64,000 nt of DNA from Myxococcales bacterium (GCA_016703425.1 JADJCA010000009.1:372001-436000); one strand, 5' to 3'. Shown: positions 52,674-62,766, counted from the stretch's first letter. Numbers and translations are program-made. Notes: generated by a model from the sequence alone, not told the origin.

Positions 52674-54716
52674 TCAGCGAACGGGCGTCGGATTCGGGTG
52701 ACCGTCGGCGCGCACTTGAAAGAGGAAATACGTCGGCACGCAGTAGCCCTTGCCGCTCGCCGGTGCTTCCGGCGGCGTCTTGCGGGCCTTGATGAACCGC
52801 TGGCAAATGTAGTCTTCGCGGCACGGCGCCGACTCGTCGCACGCCTCGCGCAGGCCGGCCTTGATGGCGCCCGCCAGGCATGTCGAGAAGTCGTTCTTGC
52901 CAGCGCACTCGTCGAATTCCTTGCCACCCGCATAGGCGCAGAGCTCGTTGTCCTTGTCGAAGGGCGTGTTGCCCGAGGCACAGAGGCGCGTGCACAGCCC
53001 ACCGGGTACGCCGATGCTCGCGGGTCGGCACGCGTAGCCGGCCTCCCCCGTCGCGTCGCGGCACGCGAAGGTGCTCGTCTGCAGCGCGTCGTGCATCGGA
53101 TTGGCGACGTTGTCTGTGACGGTGCCCGCCAGGCACGGGAGCCCCGCGAACTCGTGCGCGTACGTCGCGCGCTTCCCCGCGCCGGCGAGCGCGGGGAGGC
53201 ACTGACCGAGCTGGATGGGCAAGCGAGCGTTCGCCGCCAGCGACGTGCACTGGAGCCCCGCGGCGCAGCCCATGGGCGTCTTGAACGCCGACACCGACGA
53301 CTCCATCAAGCAGGGCGCGCCGCGCGGCGCACGTCCGTCGGCGGCGGCGAACGACGCGGGCCTGAACGACGACGGCTCGGCGCCGGTGGCGAGCTCCTTC
53401 ATGACGCCGGCACGGCGCGCGAGCTCGGCCTGCAGGTGCGGCGAGTTGCCGAGGCGGCTCACGTTGAGCACGTGCGAGCGAGCCAGCGAGTCTTCGCCGA
53501 GGGCGTGAAAGCCTGCGACGCCGCGGCCTCCTTGGTGGCAACCCTGGCACGTCATGTCGTCGAGGCGCGCAACGAGCCCCGCGAGGTTACCGACGTAGCG
53601 CGTGTTCGCCAGCGACGCCTCGGTGAGCGCCGGCGCCACCTTCTGTTGTGCATCCCAGAAGAGCCTCGTGAAGGGCTTGTTTGCGAGGCGGGCCGAGCCG
53701 AAGGTCGAAAAGGCGCTGGCTTTCGTGGCAAGGAACTTCTCCGGCAGCTTCAGCGTGCCGGTGTCGATCTCTTGAACGTGCTCGCGCAGGTAGGTGGCAA
53801 GCTCCGCCTTCAACGGGGCGTCGGCTTCGATGCGGGCCACGTCTGGCGTGTTCTCGAGCGGAAAGAGCCCCGGGGTACCCTCGCGCAGGCCGTAGATGCG
53901 AAGCGCGTATTCGGCGGCGCCGCCCATGTCGGTCTTCGTCTCCGACGGCACCCGCATCAATTGGGCGTTGAGCTCGAGCTGACGAAAGCGAAGCTTCGAC
54001 ACGGCGAGGAGGTCCTTCGCGAGGTAGCTCACGTAGGCGCTCTCCTCCGTCACGCCGGCGGGCACACGCCACGCGGCGGCGGCCTTCGCGCACTCGCCGA
54101 CGCCGGCGGTGGCGCGCGGCACGTCGTAGACGACGTTCAAGACGACCGGCAGACGCGAATACGAGATATCCGTCGGATCCTTCTTCTGGTGCGTGTACGC
54201 GAGGCGGTAGAGAAAGCGAACCTCACCGCAGCTGCCTTCGCCAACCAAGGGGAGTCGGTCGAAGCGAGGAACGACGCTCATCAGCTCGAAGCTCGCGTAG
54301 GGCGCGCGCATCCAGCCCTTGTCAAGGATGCGCGTGACGCCGTTGGCGACTTGCGTACTGAGTTTCGGATCGCGCTGACGGGCCAGGTCGAGATCGGCCG
54401 CGACGTCGTCGGCGATGAACTTGTAGAGCGGGAGACCCAGGAGCTTGTCGTTCGTCGTGCTTCTTCCCGAAGCGCCGAGATGGACCGGCAGGGCAAGACC
54501 CGCGGCCTCGAGCGCGGCTACGAGCTTGGGCTGCGCGAGCTGCGTCAGGACCGTTCCGACGGGCGGCACCGCGATGGGGTCGTCGGCCAGGGTGCTGAGG
54601 ACGAGCTCGTCCTCCGAGGCGGGGTCCTCCTCGGCTTCGGGCTCGCTGGAACAGGCGCCTAGACCGACGGCCAGCGAGACCGCGGCGATCCAGGAAAGGG
54701 TGCGAAAGGAAGACAT
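52674..54716 (-). CDS. Large lipoprotein with single CxxCH heme-type motif
   Basis: From ATG 54716 the product has 680 residues. The signal and lipobox are SLAVGLGACSS. The first ~400 residues are mixed helix and strand without a recognised family. Near residue 400, MTCQGCHQGGRGVAGFH gives a CxxCH motif that may attach one heme c. The C-terminal ~200 residues hold many Cys (MGCAAGLQC, CRDATGEAGYAC, CTRLCASG, CREDYIC). Similar CxxCH-bearing lipoproteins occur in myxobacteria. Whether heme is really bound is unknown. Confidence 0.65.
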   Translation of the reverse strand: MSSFRTLSWIAAVSLAVGLGACSSEPEAEEDPASEDELVLSTLADDPIAVPPVGTVLTQLAQPKLVAALEAAGLALPVHLGASGRSTTNDKLLGLPLYKFIADDVAADLDLARQRDPKLSTQVANGVTRILDKGWMRAPYASFELMSVVPRFDRLPLVGEGSCGEVRFLYRLAYTHQKKDPTDISYSRLPVVLNVVYDVPRATAGVGECAKAAAAWRVPAGVTEESAYVSYLAKDLLAVSKLRFRQLELNAQLMRVPSETKTDMGGAAEYALRIYGLREGTPGLFPLENTPDVARIEADAPLKAELATYLREHVQEIDTGTLKLPEKFLATKASAFSTFGSARLANKPFTRLFWDAQQKVAPALTEASLANTRYVGNLAGLVARLDDMTCQGCHQGGRGVAGFHALGEDSLARSHVLNVSRLGNSPHLQAELARRAGVMKELATGAEPSSFRPASFAAADGRAPRGAPCLMESSVSAFKTPMGCAAGLQCTSLAANARLPIQLGQCLPALAGAGKRATYAHEFAGLPCLAGTVTDNVANPMHDALQTSTFACRDATGEAGYACRPASIGVPGGLCTRLCASGNTPFDKDNELCAYAGGKEFDECAGKNDFSTCLAGAIKAGLREACDESAPCREDYICQRFIKARKTPPEAPASGKGYCVPTYFLFQVRADGHPNPTPVR

Positions 54717-54887
54717 GTTCGGGCGAGCTGCAGCGGGCGTGCCGACGCGAGCCGAGCGCCGGGAAGGCCCCAAAGACGCCGATCCCCTTGGCGCCCCGTA
54801 ATTTGCGGAACCTGGTGCACCGTCGATCCGGTTTCCGCGTGCGGCCCTGGGCTCACTTTCTAACCGGGTCTCAACCGGCAGGGCACG

Positions 54888-56414
54888 TTAGCGCGGCGTC
54901 ACGAGGACCGTGGCGCCAGGGTTGCCGTAGAGGCTCGACGTCGCCCACACGACGCGGCTGGGCTCCACCGCAGCCACGCGACGAGACGGAGACGGCTTGT
55001 CGAGACGCGGCTCAATCGCCTCGGGCCGCAGCATGGTGGGCGCACCGGAGCAGCCAGCGCGCGGGCACACGAAGGTTGCCGCCCCGTCCCCGTAGACGAG
55101 CTCGTCGCCGACGAAACCGGGCGCCACGCCGCTCGCGGGCCCCGTCACCAGCGGCAAGTCGCCCTCGCACGCCGGCAGGACGCAGCGACGGAGACCGCTG
55201 GTGGTCGAAAGCAGCACGTTCGCGTCGTCGGCGAGGGCGATGCGAGCGTCGGCGCCGGCGCTCTGCGACACGAGGCGCTCGGTCGTGGCACAAGACGAGA
55301 GACTGCATGCAACGAGCGAGGTCCCGCGGAGGAAGTAGAAGGTGTCGCCGTGAGCTGCGATGGAGCCGCTGGGAGCTTCACCGCCACACTTGCCGACGGA
55401 GCAAGTGCCGTTGCGACACGGATTCTGGCCGACCGACGAGCAGGCTTCGCCATCGAGCTGCCCGCAGCGACCGTCCTTGGCGCAGCTACCGGAGCGGCAC
55501 TCGAGACTCTGCTTGCACGCGTCGCCGTTGCTCTTCTCGCCGGGTGGTTGCGGAATGCAGACCGGGTTTGTGCACGTCGACGCAGCACATTGCGACGAGC
55601 AACCGCGGGCGTCTGTGCAATCCGACGCCGCCGTGCACGATCGCGGACAGTGTCCTTGCGGCGCGCACCCGGGCGCGCAGTTACTGACGCTGCAAGGCTC
55701 GCACGCCCCCTTGACGCAGCGCTGCCGATCCTTGGACGCGCAGGGGCTTCGGCTACCGGTCCCATAGTCGCCGTCGCAAGCGACGCATCGACCGGCGAGG
55801 CACGGCAGACCGCTCGCGCAGGTGTTGGTGCACGCGCTGCAGACGCCGCCGACACACGTCGTCCCTTGCGGACACTCGGTGTCGACGCGGCACGTGCCCA
55901 CGACCATGCGCAGCGTAGCCACGTTGCAGTCGCTCGCCGGGCAGCGGTAAGTCGAATCGGCCGTGGCCAGCAACAACTCGCGTCCCACGAGGCGCATGTC
56001 GACGAAAGGGGCGTGTGCGCTCAAGAGCACGACGTTTGCGCGGCCGCCACATCCCGTGCTCGCACACCGATACAGTTCGCCGGCGAAGAGGTAGAAGAGC
56101 GCGCCCTCCACGGCGACCGCCGCCGCCGGAGCGTCGACCGGTTGGCCCGCGGGCCAGGCGGGGCCCGCCGTCGCGAGCTCTTGCGGCGCCCCACCGCACC
56201 CCGTCTTTGGGCAAGAGAAGATGCGGCCCGTGTTGTCGAACCAATACGCGTTGGCCTCGTCGGTCACGATGCGCGTGACCACGTTGGCCGTCGTGCCCAG
56301 CACAAGCGAGCGCTCTGGGCTGAACTCACGGGGACCGACCTCGGTCTCGCAGGCTGCCGCTAGAAGCGCAAGGAGAGCGATCATCACCGCGCCGGCGGCG
56401 CTCTTCCGGCTCAT
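54888..56414 (-). CDS. Lipoprotein with beta-propeller-like and Cys-rich modules
   Basis: From ATG 56414 the product has 508 residues. The lipobox is LLALLAAACET. The first ~150 and last ~150 residues contain recurring short units with Cys pairs such as RIFSCPKTGCGGAPQ, LYRCASTGCGGR, YRCPASDCN and FVCPRAGCSGAP, which look like blades of a propeller reading out values. Between them lies a Cys-rich region (CPQGTTCVGGVC, CASGLPCLAGRC, CSVSNCAPGC). It overlaps the upstream PEGA-domain gene by four bases, so the two work as a unit. Confidence 0.72.
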   Translation of the reverse strand: MSRKSAAGAVMIALLALLAAACETEVGPREFSPERSLVLGTTANVVTRIVTDEANAYWFDNTGRIFSCPKTGCGGAPQELATAGPAWPAGQPVDAPAAAVAVEGALFYLFAGELYRCASTGCGGRANVVLLSAHAPFVDMRLVGRELLLATADSTYRCPASDCNVATLRMVVGTCRVDTECPQGTTCVGGVCSACTNTCASGLPCLAGRCVACDGDYGTGSRSPCASKDRQRCVKGACEPCSVSNCAPGCAPQGHCPRSCTAASDCTDARGCSSQCAASTCTNPVCIPQPPGEKSNGDACKQSLECRSGSCAKDGRCGQLDGEACSSVGQNPCRNGTCSVGKCGGEAPSGSIAAHGDTFYFLRGTSLVACSLSSCATTERLVSQSAGADARIALADDANVLLSTTSGLRRCVLPACEGDLPLVTGPASGVAPGFVGDELVYGDGAATFVCPRAGCSGAPTMLRPEAIEPRLDKPSPSRRVAAVEPSRVVWATSSLYGNPGATVLVTPR

Positions 56415-58264
56415 CGTGCTTCTCCAGTCTGCGCCGGCGTCGGCGGCGAAGCGGTGAGGTTCGTACCCGGCGGCGACGTGGGCGCAGCAGCCGTGGGCGA
56501 CGCTGCGGCGGCCGCTTCGAGGCGGTAGCGTCCCGCGCGTGTGTTGCGGCAAAGGACGTTGGGCTCGTAGGAGACGTGGAACAGCGTGCTCGTGTCGAGC
56601 CCCGGCGCCGCGCGCGCCGCGCGACTCCCTTCATCGAAGTCCATCACAGCAGCGCCGCCTGAGAACGCGACGCCGACGCCGAAGTCGCAGAGCGGCTTGG
56701 CCTCGAGCGAGGCCCATCCGAAGGGCCTGGTGTAGCTGTGCGTCGTCTTCTCGGTTGCGGCGTCGATGGTAAAGAGGCCCGTCGAGGCGCCGACCCCCAA
56801 GCCAAAGGTCGCCGAGTGAATGGGAACGCGGAGCCCGCCGCGGAGGCCGAGATCGGCGGTCGAGAAGCTAGCCTCGAGGGGTCTCGCGACAGGCGCGGCT
56901 CCGTCGTAGGCAACGCCGACGCCGCCGGCCGACGAGCCGACCAGGTAGCGGAGGTCGAGCAGCGCGGTGAACCAACGCCAGACGAAGCCCCCGGAGACGC
57001 TGGGCCCCGCGAGCGCGAGCCCCGCCGAAGTGCGCTCCGCCGTCGACAACGCCGAAAAGAGTTGGTCAAACTTGGCGAATTCAATCGTGCCGGTGGACAG
57101 GCCGGCGCTGACACGGAGGCCATCGGGCGTTCCCGCCGGCGTCGCGTTGAACCACGGATTCGTCGGCGGGAGCATGCCTGTGACGACACTGGGCTGAGCC
57201 GCCGTCGGCGTCACGGCGATGGAGAGCTCTTCGCAGCCGGTCAAGCGAACGCGAACGCGATGGGCACCCGACGTGACGGTAAACGGAACGTAGGCCGGGA
57301 CCTCGCGGCCACCCTCGATGCGCATGCGCACGCCCAACGGCGACGCCGAGTCGGTGCTGTCGTCGATGAAGACGACGAGGCCGTCGTCGGGCGTCCGGAT
57401 ACGCGGATCGGCACATCCGACCGCGACGCGTACCTCGCCAAACTGAGTGAGGTCGCGCTCGAGGTCGATGGCGAGCGTCCGCGTCTTTCCGTCTTCGAGC
57501 ACCACCTCACCCTGGTAGGGGCGCATCTGCGGCGCCTCGATGCGGAGCGTGTGCGGCCCGACCGGGACCTCGCCCGTCACGATCCGGGGACCTTGGCCTA
57601 GCGGTTGTCCGTCGAGGGTGGCGCGCGCCGTCGGCGGAATGGTCAGCTCGAGGCCCGCGCGTTGCGGCTCCAACTTGAAGGTCACTTCCTTGATGGGTCC
57701 GATCTGGTGGGTAGAGACGATGGGCCGAAAGCCCGCCTTTTGGACGCGAAAACGACGCTGCCCGAGATCGACGAGAACGGTGGCCTTGAAGGGGGAGCGC
57801 CCAATCGCCTCATCCTCCAGAAACACTTCGGCGTCGGGTTCGCTGACGGTGATGGTGACGGGCACCGTCAGCTCGTCGATGACCTTGAGGAGTTCCTCCG
57901 CCTCCTTGATGTCTTCCGACGTAAGCAGCGCTCCGCCCTCCTTCACGTACTGGCGGAGCAACACCGACGCGCGCGCGTAGCGTCGAAGGTTCTTGTGGCA
58001 CGCTGCGAGATTCCAGAGGAGACGAGGGTCGCTCGCTTTGCCGTAGACAGACTTGTACTTCTCGAGAGCCGTGGCGAAGTCACCGTCGTCAAAGAGAACA
58101 CGGGCCGCGAGGTACTCGCTTCGTGCTTGCCCCTCGAGAGATTCCGCAAGCGGCTTCGGCCTGATCGGCGCGGCGACCGGCGCCTTGGGGCGCTGCGCCA
58201 ACGCGGGGTCGGCGGTGACGAGCGCGAGGGTGCACAGAAAAAGGACCCTCACCAACCTGTGCAT
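56411..58264 (-). CDS. PEGA-domain/TPR secreted protein
   Basis: The 617-residue protein has a signal peptide (LFLCTLALVTADPALAQ). A TPR-like segment follows (ARVLFDDGDFATALEKYKSVYG, LWNLAACHKNLRRYARASVLL), then PEGA-type beta repeats (VTITVSEPDAEVFLEDEAIGR, LGQRRFRVQKAGFRP, LTIPPTARATLDGQPL, GPHTLRIEAPQ). The C-terminal ~250 residues look like an outer-membrane beta-barrel (GGFVWRWFTALLDLRYLVGS, LGLRGGLRVPIHSATFGLGVG). It is probably an envelope-spanning surface protein. The next gene's start overlaps its stop. Confidence 0.75.
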   Translation of the reverse strand: MHRLVRVLFLCTLALVTADPALAQRPKAPVAAPIRPKPLAESLEGQARSEYLAARVLFDDGDFATALEKYKSVYGKASDPRLLWNLAACHKNLRRYARASVLLRQYVKEGGALLTSEDIKEAEELLKVIDELTVPVTITVSEPDAEVFLEDEAIGRSPFKATVLVDLGQRRFRVQKAGFRPIVSTHQIGPIKEVTFKLEPQRAGLELTIPPTARATLDGQPLGQGPRIVTGEVPVGPHTLRIEAPQMRPYQGEVVLEDGKTRTLAIDLERDLTQFGEVRVAVGCADPRIRTPDDGLVVFIDDSTDSASPLGVRMRIEGGREVPAYVPFTVTSGAHRVRVRLTGCEELSIAVTPTAAQPSVVTGMLPPTNPWFNATPAGTPDGLRVSAGLSTGTIEFAKFDQLFSALSTAERTSAGLALAGPSVSGGFVWRWFTALLDLRYLVGSSAGGVGVAYDGAAPVARPLEASFSTADLGLRGGLRVPIHSATFGLGVGASTGLFTIDAATEKTTHSYTRPFGWASLEAKPLCDFGVGVAFSGGAAVMDFDEGSRAARAAPGLDTSTLFHVSYEPNVLCRNTRAGRYRLEAAAAASPTAAAPTSPPGTNLTASPPTPAQTGEAR

Positions 58265-58316
58265 CGCGCAAGTTGGTACGGAGTTCGCTGAACCTTGTCA
58301 ACGTCGCAGCCGCACC

Positions 58317-60212
58317 CTAGCTGACGGCCGCTTCTTCCTTGGTGCCTCTGGCGAACTGGAGCCGGTAGAGGCGCGAGTAGACGCCGCCCTGCCGCATCAG
58401 TTCGTCGTGGGTGCCGACCTCCACGATGCGGCCCTTGTGGAGGACCACGATGCGGTCGGCAGCGCGAATCGTCGAGAGGCGGTGGGCGATGATGAGCGAG
58501 GTGCGGCCCGCCATGACGGCCAACGAGGCCTTCTGAAGCTGCGCCTCGGTGTCCGAGTCGACGCTCGCCGTCGCTTCGTCGAGCACGAGGATCGGCGCGT
58601 CGCGGTAGATGGCCCGCGCGAAGGCGAGGAGCTGCCTCTCGCCGGCGCTGAAATTCGCGCCGCGCTCGTCGACGCGCGCGTCGAGCCACGCATCGACCGA
58701 AGGGCCGCCGCCGGCGTCGGCGCCGCGCCTCTTGAAGAGCTCAAGGGCGCCGATGCGCTCGAGCGCGGAGGCCGCGCGCTTGCGATCCGGCGAGGCGTCG
58801 CTCATGGCGACGTTCGAGAGCACCGTGCCCGCGAACAAGAAGACGTCTTGTGGCACCACGGAGAACTGCTCGCGGAGCTCGCGCCGCGGCGTTGCGGTCA
58901 CGTCGCGCCCCAAGACGCGAACCACGCCCTCCTGCACGTCGTAGAGGCGCAGGAGAAGGCCCAAGATGGTGGTCTTCCCGGAGCCTGTCGCGCCAACGAG
59001 CGCGATGCGCTCGCCGCGCTTCGCCGTGAGCGTGACCTCGCGGAGCACGGGAACGCCGGCCTTGTAGGCGAAGGTGACGTGCTCGAGGGCGATGGCCTCC
59101 TCGCGGTCGCTGGACCGGGGGCGTTCGGCCTCCGCGGCTGTCGGCTCCTTCTCGGTCGACGTCTCGGACAAGAGCTCGAAGATGCGCTCGGCGCCGGACA
59201 TGGCCGACTGCAACATGGTGTAGCGCTGCGACAAGAGGCTCACGGGCTCGAAGAACTGCCGAATGTATTGCGTGAAGGTCACGACGAGCGCGAAGGAGAC
59301 GGCGAAGGCGCCGAGCCGGTGCACGCCGGCCCACCACAAGACGCTCGCGATGCACAGCGTCGACACCATCTCGATGGCCGCGTCGAGGAGCGCTTCGTAG
59401 TAGATGGCGCGCTTGTTCGCGTCACGGTACGCGAGGTTGATGTCGTCGAACTCATCGGCCATCGAGGCCTCTTTGCCGAAGGCCTGAACCACGGCGATGC
59501 CGCTCACCTGCTCGTTGAGAAAGGCGTTGAGGCGCGCCGTCTTGGTGCGAATGTCGCGGAAGGCCTGCCGCGAGCGCTTTCGCACGGCGTTGACGATGAG
59601 CCCAACGATGGGCAGCGCAGCGAAGGCGATGAGCGAGAGGCGCCAATCGAGCACGAGCATCATCACGACGATGCCGAGCAGGAGCAGGAAGTCTCCCATG
59701 GCGTTGAGCACGCCCGAGGCGAAGAGCTCGCCGAGCGCGTCGACGTCGTTGGTGGCCCGCGTGACGAGGCGGCCGACAGGCGTCTTGTCGAAGAAGCCGA
59801 GCTTGCGAGTGTGGAGGAACTTGAAGACGTGGAGGCGCAGATCGGCCATGGCGCGCGCGCCCACGACCTGCATGCTGTAGACCTGACCGAAGGCCAAGAG
59901 CTGCACCACGACGGTGGTCGCCGCGAGCATGAGGCCCGTGTGCAAGATGCCCTCCGGGTCGGAGGCGCCGGCGCGCTCCACGACGCGCCCCATGAGCACC
60001 GGGATCGTCAGGCGAAGGCCCGTCAGCAAGAGGAGCGTCACGAGTGAGAGCACGAGGAACCACCGGTGCGGCCGCACGAAGGGGTAGAGGTTCCAGAGGA
60101 GCCGAAGGTCGTGCGTCTTCTCCACGGCACCTTCTTCGTGGAACGCGCGCAGACGCTCCTCGGCGCGTCGCGCCGAGTCCTTCTTGGGGGCCTTCCTCGG
60201 GGTGACGCTCAC
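58317..60212 (-). CDS. ABC exporter half-transporter with canonical ATPase site
   Basis: The 631-residue protein has a six-helix transmembrane domain (about residues 50-330, for example FLVLSLVTLLLLTGLRLTIPVL) and a C-terminal ATPase domain. Walker A is GATGSGKTT, the Q-loop SVVPQDVFLFAG, the signature FSAGERQ (Phe replaces the usual Leu), and Walker B ILVLDEATASVD with the catalytic Glu; IIAHRLS gives the switch His. It overlaps the partner gene at 60209 by four bases. The two should form a heterodimeric exporter of lipids, drugs or peptides. No C39 peptidase domain is present. Confidence 0.9.
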   Translation of the reverse strand: MSVTPRKAPKKDSARRAEERLRAFHEEGAVEKTHDLRLLWNLYPFVRPHRWFLVLSLVTLLLLTGLRLTIPVLMGRVVERAGASDPEGILHTGLMLAATTVVVQLLAFGQVYSMQVVGARAMADLRLHVFKFLHTRKLGFFDKTPVGRLVTRATNDVDALGELFASGVLNAMGDFLLLLGIVVMMLVLDWRLSLIAFAALPIVGLIVNAVRKRSRQAFRDIRTKTARLNAFLNEQVSGIAVVQAFGKEASMADEFDDINLAYRDANKRAIYYEALLDAAIEMVSTLCIASVLWWAGVHRLGAFAVSFALVVTFTQYIRQFFEPVSLLSQRYTMLQSAMSGAERIFELLSETSTEKEPTAAEAERPRSSDREEAIALEHVTFAYKAGVPVLREVTLTAKRGERIALVGATGSGKTTILGLLLRLYDVQEGVVRVLGRDVTATPRRELREQFSVVPQDVFLFAGTVLSNVAMSDASPDRKRAASALERIGALELFKRRGADAGGGPSVDAWLDARVDERGANFSAGERQLLAFARAIYRDAPILVLDEATASVDSDTEAQLQKASLAVMAGRTSLIIAHRLSTIRAADRIVVLHKGRIVEVGTHDELMRQGGVYSRLYRLQFARGTKEEAAVS

Positions 60213-62071
60213 GGCGAAGCTCCTCCCGACACGGAGCTGACGGGCGGCGGCGTCTCGCTTGGCTCTTCAAGGCTGAGCTCGGCCATCTCGTTGGCCACGC
60301 GCTGCTCCTCGGCGAAGGCCGCGTAGAGTCCGCCGCGCGTCACCAACTCGTCGTGGGTGCCGCTGTCGACGATGCGACCGGCATCGAGCACGATGACGCG
60401 ATCGCACCGGGCCGCCGCGGCCACGCGGTGCGTGATGAGCAAGACGCTGCGCTTCGCCGCTTGCCGTGAGATCGCGTCCAAGATGGCGCGCTCGGTCTTC
60501 GCGTCCACCGCGCTCAAGGGATCGTCGAGGACGAGCACCGGCGGCTCCGACACAAGCGCGCGCGCCAAGGCCACGCGCTGCTTCTGCCCGCCGGAGAGCT
60601 GCACGCCGCGCTCGCCGACGACGGTGTCGAGCTGGTCCGGCAAGGACATCATCTCTTCGAGCACGTGCGCCTCGCTGGCGGCCTCGCGGACGCGCTCCGC
60701 CGCCTCATCGGGGTCGGGGACGGAGAAGCCCACGTTGTTGGCCACCGTCGTGGAGAACAAGAACGCGTCTTGCTGCGCGTAACCCACGGTGCCGCGAACG
60801 AACTCCACCGGCAGATCGCACACGTCGATGCCGTCTAGGAACACCGATTCGCGCGGCGTCGGCAGGAGCCTCGCCAAAAGCATCGCGAGGGTCGATTTGC
60901 CGGAGCCGGTGCGCCCGACGACGGCGAGCGACCTTCCCGGCGGCAGGTCGAAGGACACGGCGTCGAGGACGACGCGCTTGCCGTACGCGAAGGAGAGAGC
61001 CTTCACCGTGACGTGGCCCTTTGGCGCCAAGGGACGCGGCCGCGAGCCGTCCGTCACCTCGGGCACGGCGTCGAAGATCTCCTTCAGGCGAGCGTAGCTG
61101 GCGCGACCGCGCTGGAGGATCGAGAGCGAGAAGCCCAGCGCGATCATCGGCCACGCCATGCGCGTCAGCGCTTGCGAGAAGGCGAAGAAATCGCCCTTGC
61201 TGATGCCGCCCGCGGCGGGAGACTTGAGGAGCAACGAGCCGCCGACCCAGAAGAAGACGAGCATGCCGGCGGCGCTGGCAGCGCCCATGATGGGCTGCAT
61301 GAAGCCGCGGAGCCGCGCGAGGCCGAGGCTGGCCTCCAGGTACGCCCGGCTCGCGACGTCGAAGCGAACGAGCTCGCGCTCCTCGAGCGCGAAGCTCCGA
61401 ACGACGCGCACACCGGCGAGGTTCGTCTGGAGCACCTCGCTGAGGCGCCCCAAGGCCTCCTGCGTGGCCTTGGTGCGAAGGTAGAAGCCGCGCGAGAAGC
61501 CGCGCGTCGTCAAGACCAAGATGGGCAGCGCCACGAACGACACGAGCGTGAGCTTCAGGGAGACGGCGAGCATGACCTGGAGCGCGCTCGCGAAGGCGAA
61601 GACCACGTTGACGACGTTGAGGATGCCGAAGCCGAACAAGAGGCGCACTTGCATCAAGTCGCCGCTGGAGCGGCTCATGATCTCGCCGGCCGGCATCGTG
61701 CGATAGAACGCGGCACCGAGCTTATGGAGCCGCGAGAGCAAGAGGCGCCGCAGGTCGTATTCGACGTCGCGGCCGGCGTTGAACATGAACCAGCGGCTCG
61801 CGACCCGCGTCACGAAGGCCACGACGGCCAAGAGGAGCATGAGCGCCGCAGGCCACCACGCGTCGCCAGGGTGATCGCTGAAGATGAGGTCGATGGCCTG
61901 CTTCGACTTCCAGTCGATGCGGTTCATCGAGAGCTGGAACACCGCCAAGACGACGGCGCCGAAGAGATACGCCGGCAAGTGTCTACGGAACTGCGCGCCG
62001 AGCGAGGTCTCGGCGTCGGCCGCGGGGCCGCTCGGAGGCTCCTGGCTCACGACCGCCTCACGCACGAGCAC
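60209..62071 (-). CDS. ABC exporter half-transporter with degenerate Walker B
   Basis: The 620-residue partner has six helices in the first ~330 residues and an ATPase domain with Walker A GRTGSGKST, Q-loop GYAQQDAFLF, signature LSGGQKQ and switch His in LITHRVA. Its Walker B reads VLVLDDPLSAVD, so the catalytic Glu is replaced by Asp. Heterodimeric exporters of the TM287/288 and BmrCD type show just this asymmetry between one canonical and one degenerate site. The first ~30 residues before the helices are a Ser/Ala-rich extension. Confidence 0.9.
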   Translation of the reverse strand: MLVREAVVSQEPPSGPAADAETSLGAQFRRHLPAYLFGAVVLAVFQLSMNRIDWKSKQAIDLIFSDHPGDAWWPAALMLLLAVVAFVTRVASRWFMFNAGRDVEYDLRRLLLSRLHKLGAAFYRTMPAGEIMSRSSGDLMQVRLLFGFGILNVVNVVFAFASALQVMLAVSLKLTLVSFVALPILVLTTRGFSRGFYLRTKATQEALGRLSEVLQTNLAGVRVVRSFALEERELVRFDVASRAYLEASLGLARLRGFMQPIMGAASAAGMLVFFWVGGSLLLKSPAAGGISKGDFFAFSQALTRMAWPMIALGFSLSILQRGRASYARLKEIFDAVPEVTDGSRPRPLAPKGHVTVKALSFAYGKRVVLDAVSFDLPPGRSLAVVGRTGSGKSTLAMLLARLLPTPRESVFLDGIDVCDLPVEFVRGTVGYAQQDAFLFSTTVANNVGFSVPDPDEAAERVREAASEAHVLEEMMSLPDQLDTVVGERGVQLSGGQKQRVALARALVSEPPVLVLDDPLSAVDAKTERAILDAISRQAAKRSVLLITHRVAAAARCDRVIVLDAGRIVDSGTHDELVTRGGLYAAFAEEQRVANEMAELSLEEPSETPPPVSSVSGGASP

Positions 62072-62113
62072 GAACGATGCGCTCCGGTCGCGGACAAGCC
62101 GCAGCGGGGCACG

Positions 62114-62497
62114 TCAGCGGGGCTTTCGGTGAGAGGAGGAGAGCGTCGGCTTGTCGCGCCCGCCATCGGCGGCGCTCACGAGGTCGCCGACGTCGATGCG
62201 GGCCGACAGGAGCCCCAGCATCACGCGCGCACCGCCGCGACCGTCGAGCTCTTGCACGACGCCGGACTTGCCCATGAACGGCCCCCGCAAGACCTTCACG
62301 CGGGCCCCAGGCTGAAACGCCGCCGCCGCCGGCCCCGGCGGCGTTGAGCCGGGCTCACGGGCGCGGAGCCGGTGCAAGAGCCGGCCCGCGGGATCGGGGT
62401 CGGCGGCGTCGGGCACCCGCGACGCTTCTTCGGGCTTTTCAGGCCCGCCATCCTTGGAACCTCTGCTTTTGGGGCGTTTCGATCGAGACGTGGCCAT
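62114..62497 (-). CDS. KOW-domain protein
   Basis: From ATG 62497 the product has 127 residues. The N-terminal half is basic and disordered (MATSRSKRPKSRGSKDGG). The C-terminal half has a KOW motif as in NusG and ribosomal proteins: FQPGARVKVLRGPFMGKSGVVQ and ARVMLGLLSARIDVGDLV. The full NusG N-terminal domain is absent. It may bind RNA, ribosomes or RNA polymerase. A longer in-frame start at 62734 has no support. Confidence 0.7.
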   Translation of the reverse strand: MATSRSKRPKSRGSKDGGPEKPEEASRVPDAADPDPAGRLLHRLRAREPGSTPPGPAAAAFQPGARVKVLRGPFMGKSGVVQELDGRGGARVMLGLLSARIDVGDLVSAADGGRDKPTLSSSHRKPR

Positions 62498-62766
62498 GGC
62501 CGATACCGATCCGAAAGCCAATCCGAAGACCCGAGGCGCTCTTTGGAACCACGTCGTGGTCGAGCGATTCCCGGGCTCGTCGATCGCTAGGATGCAAAAG
62601 GACTTTTGGCGGACCCGGGCGGCGTTGTCAACGGCCGTAAGGCCGGCCGCGCGCCCCTGGCATACGGGGCTTTGCCTGGGTTCGGCGCCGGGCGGGGCCA
62701 TTTGGCGCAGATGAGGGTGCCGGGGGTTGTGCACGGGCCTCTGCGTTACTAGATTCGGTCCCTTCC

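Noticed and set aside
58053..60047. 664-residue plus-strand frame opposite the ABC transporter
   Set aside because: It mirrors the third codon positions of the ABC gene and lacks any recognisable domain or ribosome site.
58317..62071. ABC pair as the exporter for the double-glycine peptide
   Set aside because: Neither half has an N-terminal C39 peptidase domain and they lie 40 kb away.
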